Both the position numbers and the translations under genes were made by a program. A stretch of DNA of 64,000 nt, taken from assembly GCF_000801105.2 (NCBI RefSeq), contig NC_079514.1, forward strand, positions 48,674,515-48,738,514. Reading direction: 5' to 3'. Below are positions 55,283 to 64,000 of this stretch, piece by piece. This DNA is from Raphanus sativus. Lineage: Eukaryota; Streptophyta; Magnoliopsida; Brassicales; Brassicaceae. How positions within the stretch are numbered: the stretch's first letter is position 1; every line of letters begins with the position of its first letter. Below the pieces are notes generated by a model. The model saw only the letters and a program-made list of their open reading frames with translations, did not search any database and was not told where the DNA came from.

Positions 55283-57570
55283 TCTAATCTATTAAAAGTG
55301 AAGTACTAATTTAAATTAATCCTTAATCTTACATAATATTTACAACTCAATGCCATTAAGAATTAATAAATCTATCTTGAAATAATAGTTGTCTTTCAAG
55401 TAGTAAATAATTTCCTAAAATAACTGTAACTATAAAGATTTCAGCAACAATAGTGAATGCAAAATTTTCCTCACCTTAAAATTTTCCAAACATTTCGGCA
55501 ACTATACATTACTATTTCAGGAAAGAAACGAGTGTAATTAATCTACACCATAGGGATTTATACTATATTATATTCATCTTTTTTTTTATCAAACATTATA
55601 TTCATCTTAACCTTTAAAAGAACAGTTGTCTACGATATATCATTACTCACCATTTAATTATAGTTACTAGATTTTGACCCGCCCTTAAAAAGAGCGGGTT
55701 TGTCTCTGTTAAAAATATAATTTCTTAAATAAATTTTTGTTATATGAGGTGTATGAACATATTCAAACTAAACGGAATCGTTATTAGTAAAAAAAAAACA
55801 AATTTGGTATATACGAAGTCTATTTAATGTGTTTCTTTGAGATGTGTTTTAGTTAGAAAATGAATTGAACAAAGCAATTTAGTTTAAAAAATGTTAGTAT
55901 ACCGAAGAAAATATATATGGCAACAATTCCACGGGCGCGTAATGTTCTGTTTATTTACTTGCAACATACAGAAAATTTTAACCAATAATATAAAATACTT
56001 TTTTATAAAGAATCAAAAAATGAATTACTTAAAAACAGTTTACATGTTTTATTGAGTACATTGAATTTTTTTAATTAGAGTTTTATAGTAGTTCTTTAGC
56101 TTTAATATATATCTTTTGTGTTATGTTGACAAAAAAGGAAAAATATTAGTTTTGTGTCATGGGTATACAGCCCATCACGTTTTTATTATAATGGGTCTGG
56201 TGGTTTATAATTTTAAAATACTCAAAAGCCCATAATGTTTGTATATGTTGCGGACATTAGAGGATAACTTTCCTCTTTTTCGAAAAACAAAACTGCATTT
56301 GTTTTCAAACAGACTGGACACGTATAGTATTCAATACAAAACGTGTATATCAAGTTTTTTTATATAAAATATTTTATGTATCAAATATCGTTTAGAAAAT
56401 ATAGCTTGAAAAATCTATTCAGTTTAAGTAGGTTAGATATTGCAGTGGATATCCTAAATATTCGTATATCATGTTTAAATTAATTAACTTCTGCCATATT
56501 ATTTTGAGTTATTTATGTTTGTGTTTTCGTTTTACAGATTTGTTTGATGAAAAATGAATGTCTTCTACTATGAATCATTTTCGAAGCTGGAGAACTTGTT
56601 CTACCTACATATAAGGTTCTGTTATGGATTATATTTGTCAGACCAAGAAAAAAAGATATATCTTCATCAAGGACATTGTTTTGAATATTCTCTTCACAAT
56701 GTATGGTCTTTCTATGTATGCGATAGATAGTGTATTGTGTATAACATGTAATGTGTGATATATTATCGTCTATAATATGTTATTGTCTGTCAAATATAAT
56801 ATTGGTATATTAGTGGGTTATAAATCTAGGTAATAAAGCACGTCAGTATTGGATTCATAGAATGGTTAGACCAAATAGAACTTAAGATATGAAGGATTCA
56901 AAATATATATATAGATATTGGGTTGGGCCCTTTAATTATTTTCGAAATTGGGAGGCTATTGGAATAACAATATAAGTCGTTATATAGATGAGTAATACAT
57001 GGTAACAATATTGGACGCAATATATGGTGTAACATTTAAATGAATGGGTGCAGTGACTTTGCATAGGTAGATTTTTTTAGAATGTTCCTCTTTTAATAGA
57101 ATAGATTAGTTGTCCACCATACAGATATAGGAATATTCAAAAAAAAATTTCAAAGGTTTAGTAAAGGCACGATCTATATTTTTTACACCATATAAACTAT
57201 TTGATTACATGTTTACAAACATATAAAATATGTTAAATGTTTTTTTTTGTGAAAACGTTAAATGTTTTAACCAATAAACATTTAAATAGTATATCAATAC
57301 TATTAAAACATGTTAAATGATAATAATGTTAAATTTACTAGAAATTTTAAAATATAAGTGAAATTGATACCATGTCGATTATATATAGGGTCACCGGTTT
57401 TACCGGTTTAACCGCGGCCAGGGTCAAGTTTCAGAACACTAAATATAATGTTAAATATGTAATATCTAAATTTAGATGTAGATACACAATCAAAAATACA
57501 AATTTATATCATATAAAGTTGATTTGTTTCAAAAATATCCCGCGATTTAAAAGCGCAGATCAAAATCTAG
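55283..57570 (+). mobile_element. Helitron with another Helitron nested inside
   Basis: 5' end TCTAATCTATTAAAAGTGAA after A (55282); 3' end with degenerate hairpin GCGATTTAAAAGCGC, then AGATCAAAAT and CTAG (57567-57570), followed by T. Removing the nested element leaves about 850 bp. Non-coding. Confidence 0.65.
55667..57105 (-). mobile_element. Nested Helitron, 1439 bp, minus orientation
   Basis: The minus-strand 3' end is CTAG at plus 55667-55670, with hairpin CCCGC...GCGGG and spacer GTCAAAAT inside. The 5' end, read from 57105, is TCTATTCTATTAAAAGAGGA. Flanked by A (55666) and T (57106). No helicase frame. Confidence 0.7.
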
Positions 57571-58163
57571 TACATATTTGTTTACGAATATGATTTAAAT
57601 ATGGATTTGAGTGGATTTATAAATAATTATAAGAGTAAAATACAAAGGAACAAATATTGAGTGAAACCTTGTTATTTTGATTGGATTTGTGTTATTCATA
57701 ATTTTTTTTATATTTTGTGTCCTAATTAAACGTCAGTTGATATAATTGTATTATTATGTTGAGTTTCCGGCAAGTAAAACGTGGCTGTGAGAAAAGATAA
57801 AGTGGTGGAGTTTTTTTGTTGAAGTCTCCACTATCAAACGAACCAAAAAAAAAACACTATCAAATGAAAAAAAAATTATATTTTGTCAAACTTAGCAATG
57901 TCTTCGCGATTATTTTGATAGGTTCTTAAACTGTTTTTGTCAAATTTATACATTAAACATGAATTCAGAATTTCCTCGATAACAAAAAACTTCAGAATAA
58001 AAAAATAAACATATACGTAGCATAAAGATGATAAATTAGATCTTGTATTAGTTACTGTCGGAGTATATGTTTGAAGAAGCCATAACTAGAACTTCAACTG
58101 TAAATCTATTTATTTTTATTTTGAAATCTATATCATTGATTCTGGAAATCTATTTAGAGTCAA

Positions 58164-58560
58164 CTAGGTCCGTATCCGCGCTACGCGCGGATTATATATA
58201 TTAAATATTTTGTTTTTAAATTATATTAGAATGTAAATAATTTTACATAATTTTAGATAAATAACTGAATATGTTTCATTCAAAATAAATTGATGATATA
58301 TATAAAAGAGAAAAATTTGAGACACCGTAAATAATTAAATGGACAGAATCTATGATAGATTTGAAGGAAATCTGACATTGTTTAAATAAATTTTAGAAGA
58401 TTAATGATCTTAAAAATAAATCTATTTAAAAATTACTTCATGGCATGTTTAATCTGGAAACATCTGGATTACTTGATTAGATATTATGTGTAAATTAATT
58501 TGTCTATGTGGCATTTGATCAAACTAATCAAAAGTGAACCAAAATAGAAAATAGTAATTT
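58164..58560 (-). mobile_element. Helitron 3' end, same family as 7537-10992
   Basis: Read on the minus strand: hairpin CCGCGC-gta-GCGCGG, ATACGGAC, CTAG (plus 58164-58167) and T. 58260-58510 aligns with 8400-8640 ('taaataattaaatgga', 'tctatgatagat', 'aatttgtctatgtggca'). The 5' end was not found on the right, so the extent is unknown; 58560 marks the end of visible homology. Confidence 0.65.
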
Positions 58561-60890
58561 TATTTTTATTAGGGGCAAGCGTTCGGTATCCATTCAGCTT
58601 CGGTTTGGATTCATTTGGGTTTTGGGTTTTCAGGGTCGAAAATTTTAGTGTTTACAGAGACGGTGGCTATGAAATCAGTTCAATCCTCCGGCAAGTCTCC
58701 TCTTGCGTTGTATTTCAATGCCGTTCTACCAGGGTCATGATTCATCTATTTGTTGTTTCAACTACTTTCTCTCTATTTCCTCACAGAATTTCAGTTTTTT
58801 TTTTTCAGTTGGCTTCACACTGATTTTAGGTTTCTTCAAAGTGTAAGCTCCACAGTAAATTTCCATTTTAGGTTATGGTGGCATCTTTTCATTCATCTCC
58901 GTCTCTGTAAAGAATCCAAAACAGTCAAAATCTATAAAGAAGTGGGAAATTAGGAATATGCCTAGTACAGTAAAAATATGGTGGTGACTGTACATAAGGA
59001 GTATACAAAATTACATTTAAAGCCCTCTGATATAAACTTAAAGATATTGTAAACATTTGGTAAATATTACGATTTCGAAAACTAAAAAAAAAGTCATTTC
59101 TCTCTCATTGTCCTTATCTTCTTCTCCATCTTCCTCCTGTGTTCTTTTTTATTTTTACAGAAATATAGTTCCGACTACGTTGTGGTGACTTTGAATAATC
59201 TTTATTTTGTACATATTTTTAAGAGTGACTTCCTCATGACATAAGAGTGATTGTTGTTACACTTTCAGATCGAAACCTTTTATTTTGAAAACTTATGAAA
59301 AACAAAAAAAATGTGCGTTGTTGTTGTTTGTTGATTGGATGCTGATTAGAACAGAAGAAACCATCTACTAAACTTCATGCTGTTCATGGCGGAGGTCTTT
59401 TTTTCTGGTTATCTTTTTGGCGAACCAAGTGATGCTGAATCTCGAGAAAACAAAATTGTCTTTTTGGCTATTAAAATTGTTAGCCGTTTAACAATTGGTA
59501 TTTGTGCAATTAAATTTGGTAGCAATTTTAATAATTTGTTATATTTTATTAAAATGTGTCTTGACTTTTATTTGTTAGACATGAAATATAATGTTTGTAT
59601 AATAGTCTTTTGTTCATTTGAACACATAATAATTGTAGCTCATATTAGTTATCTGGCGTTTGTTTTATGCAAAGTGAACTAGTTTTATATTTTATAATAC
59701 GGTTTTGAGATGAGTATTAGAAGTTACAGCTACTTCTATACCAAAAATCTATAATCTTGTAGTATAATAATTAACCAGCTAAAATAATTTATAAATGGTT
59801 AAATAATAGATTATATATCAATATTTATTTTTAAAATATTTTGCATTAACTTGGACGGATAACTTAATTGTTATACATAACTATATATTTGTTAACCGTC
59901 TAACAATAAATTTGAATGAATAATCTCAAAGATAAATTGTTATGTATAATTAAATATGTTGGATAAATATATTGTTATATTTTATTACATATGTTAGCCA
60001 TATAATAATTAGTCTTAGAGGTTAATTCCAAAAAAATATAACTGTTTATTATATTTCTTTGTTACAAGAAATTATCGTAGCCGTCTAACCAAATTTACTT
60101 TACAACTTTTTTATTTATAATTAGTGTAAGTGAAATGATATCCGTCTATGTGTTGATTTTGTTAACTAGACTTGGCATATACAATAATATCTGGTTACGA
60201 TTTGTATTATCTCGAAAACTATATAAATGTCTATCCAACAGGAGCAGTTACTATCCGTCGAGACACCAGATCCGCGAAAGAGAAAGTCTAGGAGTCTGCC
60301 GCTCCAGGGACCAGAGATCGCGGCGGAGAAGAGAGATAGGCACTTCTGGCTGACCGATTCACCACTGGACCGTCATACATAACTGATTCCGGGAGACGGG
60401 GGGTCTCCTTCCGCACGGTCCGGTAACAAAAAAAGGAGACCGTGAGGCTCCACCCAAACGAGATCTGAAATTATTTTCAATCCTAAATTCAAACTGAAAT
60501 CATGTGAATATCTCTTCGATGATGCTTATTCTTCTACTTTCTCTTCACGCTTCTTCTTCCGTATGGGTTTCCCTGTCAAAGTTTTAGTGAAGATTTCAAA
60601 TTGCTTTGAGATGATGTCTCGATAGTGAAACCCAGTTTAGTTGAAAGGAGAGATAAAAAATATAATATTATAATCTACTTAGTCACACTTGTAGATTACA
60701 TACAGAATTGGAAATCTATACAAGGTTTCGTTATTATAGATTTAAATATTAATAAACAAAATCGGTGTATGATGTAATATAGGTGACATGGGCAGCAGTG
60801 TAATTGTAAACTAAAAATATGTGGGGAAAGGATTGAAATGTGTATATAGCTAAATATCATATAATTCTTGTATAGGGAGTGCAAATACTC
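58561..60890. other. Region without supported genes, LINE-flanking debris
   Basis: 58600-58960 and 59090-59170 have CT-rich exon-like texture but no coherent frame. 59377-59682 is an open frame in AT-rich sequence with no recognisable motif. 60235-60460 is unusually GC-rich for the area and in one frame reads SVETPDPRKRKSRSLPLQ, resembling the basic linker regions of LINE ORF1; it could be a LINE or gene fragment. Confidence 0.35.
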
Positions 60891-60899
60891 ATCTATTTA

Positions 60900-63800
60900 T
60901 TTGATTTTAGAATTAATAAATTTAAACAAAGCGAGTTCCCCTGATATCATCTTTCTATCGGAAATACGAAACGTGGACGCCACGGTACTCTCGGAATTGG
61001 AGCCACTACTGCAGGACTTTCAATCATACTTCTTGGTCTCTCCCACCAACACTAGTGCTGGAGGACTGGCTCTTCTTTGGAGACAGGGTATAGACATACA
61101 TATCTTGACGTCAAACCAGAATTTCATAGATGCGCATATCAAGTTCAAGAACACATCTTTCTTTGGTACCTTCGTCTATGGAGCACCTGAAATTCAAAAT
61201 AGACAAGCGGTATGGGATCAACTTTCAGCTATATCGGAGGCAAGAAATCAACCATGGTTCCTTACGGGGGATTTTAATGAAATCACAAACAACACAGAGA
61301 AATCAGGAGGAAGAGAAAGACCTGAGAGTTCGTTCAGCGCGTTTTGATCCTTCTTATCTTCGTGTGACCTTTTCGACATCAAGCATACAGGAAACTTTCT
61401 TTCCTGGAGAGGCAAGCGTCACACGCACCTTGTACACTGCCGCTTGGATAGAGCTTTAGCAAACAGCTCTTGGATGGACCTCTTCCCAAACGGGCACTCC
61501 CACTATCTCCCTTTCGAGGGGTCTAATCACAGACCGATTCTCTCTGCTTTTGACAGTAAAAAGAAAAAACCCCAGCGGTTATTTCGTTACGACAGGAGGC
61601 TTAGAGATAATGAGGAGGTAAAAGAGTTGATAGATAAGATATGGAGAGAGGATGCGCCCCTCACTGTAATACAGAGGATTACAAGCTGCAGACAAGCTAT
61701 CTCCTCCTGGAGCAGACGAAATCACAGCAACAGCCAGAAGATCATTGTGGAACTACGCAAGGAACTTGATACGGCAATGTCTAAGGCCCAAGCTGATGAC
61801 CTGCTCATCTCCTCCATTAATCAGAAGCTTTTAAAAGCTTATAAAGCGGAGGAAGAGTTTTGGAAGCAACGAAGTCGACAATTATGACTGACCCTCGGGG
61901 ATAGAAACACTGGCTTCTTCCATGCCTCCACAAAAAGTCGTCGAGCGCGCAACAGACTCACTGCCATTGAGGATGCTGAAGGTAACCCAGTGTATGAGGA
62001 CCACCAAATCAGCGCAGTAATCTCGGATTATTTCCAAAACATCTTCAACTCTTCATCCCTTTCAGCAACAGAGGTTGTCAATAGAGCCATCACTCCGTGT
62101 ATCTCCACGTCGACAAATGAAACGCTCACTGCCATTCCATCCATCTCAGAAGTTAAAGCAGCCCTCTTTGGGATCCATCCCAACAAAGCTCCAGGGCCGG
62201 ACGGTTTCTCTGCAAGCTTCTTTCAGTCTAACTGGAATGCAATTGGTCCTGCAATGACAAAAGAGATTCAGTTCTTCTTCTCTACAGGCACGCTACCTTG
62301 TTCTATCAACAGTACTCACATCCGGTTAATTCCTAAGATCCAGAGTCCTAAACAAGTGGCAGACTACAGACTCATAGCTCTGTGTAATGTCTATTATAAA
62401 GTGATATCTAAACTACTATCACTGCGCCTAAAGCCTGTATTGCAAGATATCATATCGGAGACTCAGTCGGCTTTCATACCTGATCGTGCCATATCTGACA
62501 ACGTACTCATCACGCATGAGATGCTCCACTACCTCAAGACTTCCAAAGCTACTGTCCACTGCAAAATGGCTGTCAAAACAGACATTAGTAAAGCTTACGA
62601 CAGGCTAGAATGGACTTTTATCAGAGCTGTTATGGAAAAAATGGGTTTCAGTCTTACTTGGGTTCACCTCATAATGCAGTGCATCCCCTCCGTGTCATAC
62701 TCCTTTCTTGTAAACAATGAAGTGGCGGGCGATGTGATTCCTCAACGGGGGATTCGCCAGGGAGATCCCCTCTCCCCCTACATCTTCATTTTATACGGGG
62801 AGGTGCTTTCTGGCCTCTGTAAAAGAGCGCAAGTTAATGGTACATTAGCGGGTCTTCGAGTTGCAATTAACAGCCCAAGAATAAACCACCTGTTGTTTGC
62901 CGACGATACCATGTTTTTTACCAAAACTGACCCTCAAAGCTGCTCAACACTCATGCTTATTCTGCACAGTTACGAAAAGGCATCAGGTCAGATGATTAAT
63001 GTGGCTAAATCATCTATTTCGTTCTCAGCAAAGACACCACAAGACGTCAGATTGCAAGTAAAGCAGCACCTCAAGATAGAGAAAGAAGGGGGGCGTAGGC
63101 AAATACCTCGGTCTCCCGGAACATTTTGGCAGGAAGAAAAAAGATCTTTTCTCGTCCATCACTGATAGAATGCTGCAACGAGCTCTGACTTGGTCCACCA
63201 GGTTCCTCTCGATGGCTGGGAAAGCAACAATGCTTCAGGCGGTCCTCTCTGCAATCCCCACCTTTGCTATGACCTGCTTCGAACTCCCAGTCAGCCTCTG
63301 TAAACGCATACAATCCATTCTTACTAGATTTTTCTGGGATTCAAAAGAGGGGGAGAGGAAAATTTGTTGGGTCTCCTGGGACACACTTACCCTACCAAAG
63401 AAGCTGGGAGGCTTGGGCTTTCGTGACGTCCAAGCCTTTAATCAGGCTTTATTAGGCAAAATCTCCTGGCGACTGATCACCAAACCGGACTGTCTCCTTT
63501 CGAGAATCCTCATTGGAAAATATTGCACCTCAGCTTCTTTCCTCACAGTCACTGCAGCTTCTTCATCGTCTCACGGCTGGAAGGGCATACTAAAAGGAAG
63601 GGACCTCCTCCTCAACCACCTTGGGAAAGCCATAGGTAATGGAGAGGCTACTAGCGTGTGGAAGGATGCATGGCTCGATCCTCACTCAGACTTAAAGCCT
63701 TACGGACCTGTCCTAGAACAACACCAAGATCTTTTAGTCTTTGATCTCTTGGCTAGAGAAACAAAGGAATGGAATAAAGCTAAGATCAATAATCTCCTAC

Positions 63801-64000
63801 CAGAGGTTGCAGATTATATCTTGTCAATTCGCCCCAGCAAGCTTGGAACTCGAGACTCTCACACTTGGAACTATCATCCCTCTGGAGAATACTCGGCTAA
63901 ATCTGGCTATCTATCCCTGCAAGAATCAAAAGTTCAATCGACGCTATCACTCTTGAACAACGATCCTGAAGATTGGAAATGACATAAATTCGTCTGGTCA
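60900..64000 (+). pseudogene. 5'-truncated LINE (ORF2: endonuclease and reverse transcriptase), runs off window
   Basis: The endonuclease begins part-way through its first motif (SPDIIFLSE, about 60938), keeps FLTGDFNEI (61259-61285) and loses frame near 61345 and again near 61440, where SNHRPI (about 61521) follows. A TGA at 61885-61887 replaces a Trp codon. Reverse transcriptase 61990-63100: NKAPGPDGF, AFIPDRAISDN, QRGIRQGDPLSPY and FADDTMFF. The frame shifts near 63100; 63170-63982 continues the thumb/connection region to a TGA within DWK. The zinc-finger/RNase H end would lie beyond 64000. Such elements copy themselves by target-primed reverse transcription. This copy is inactive. The minus-strand frames are shadows. 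Confidence 0.88.

Noticed and set aside
59377..59682. 101-codon open frame with hydrophobic stretches
   Set aside because: AT-rich region, no motif, no splice context, composition like random AT sequence.
1..64000. CRISPR arrays, bacterial operons, tRNA genes, endogenous pararetrovirus
   Set aside because: Looked for; none seen. Repeats present are plant transposon or tandem types, and the only reverse transcriptases are copia and LINE.

Overview
The window looks like a gene-poor, transposon-rich piece of a plant nuclear genome, almost certainly a Brassicaceae species and most likely Brassica. The evidence is a tandem cluster of MATH plus coiled-coil genes of the RTM3-like type, split by short introns; Helitrons with Brassicaceae-type ends; a CACTA element filled with the 'ccgaggaaattccgag' motif typical of Brassica repeats; and a plant snoRNA gene with telo-box and site II promoter elements. 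I did no database search. All homology calls are from reading translations and from comparing repeats inside the window.

Left part (1-17.2 kb): the right end of a CACTA-like element (1-609); a compact gene for two tandem C/D-box snoRNAs (promoter 1165-1400, RNAs 1509-1776) whose shared guide matches 18S rRNA; a long AT-rich stretch; a decayed RING-finger fragment; a 3.5-kb Helitron (7537-10992); and the 3' end of a broken QWRF-motif gene. That gene was split by a nearly intact-looking Ty1/copia retrotransposon (11300-16679) with 5-bp target duplications and LTRs about 98-99% identical. The copia pol is nevertheless broken by three frameshifts.

Central part (17.8-53.2 kb): a minus-strand cluster of RTM3-like genes. 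I built exon models for full MATH-coiled-coil genes (21917-23747, 27131-29014, 48493-50138), for short genes with only the coiled-coil exon (18363-18885, 20666-21290, 32729-33259, 47371-47991), and for a probable double-MATH gene (50924-53157). There are also remnants (17869, 19460, 26165) and one gene with a gutted MATH domain (30018-30795). Gene order shows that block A (about 18.1-26.4 kb) was duplicated as block B (about 31.6-51.3 kb). Block B is longer mainly because of a three-layer nest of Helitrons (33384-42399), a roughly 525-bp tandem array, a CACTA element and a MITE. Because A and B are paralogs, each serves as the empty-site control for insertions in the other. This fixes the borders of several elements, including a 9-bp-TSD Mutator-like MITE and a Helitron in block A.

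Right part (53.5-64 kb): a repeat shared in inverted orientation with 31.8-32.6 kb, a LINE RNase H remnant, two nested Helitrons (55283-57570), another Helitron end (58164), and a 5'-truncated LINE (about 60.9 kb to the end of the window) with endonuclease and reverse transcriptase broken by frameshifts and stops.

The working genes here are probably the snoRNA pair and the MATH-coiled-coil cluster; everything else is transposon or decay. In Arabidopsis, RTM3 of this family restricts long-distance movement of potyviruses. That does not show that any gene here does the same.
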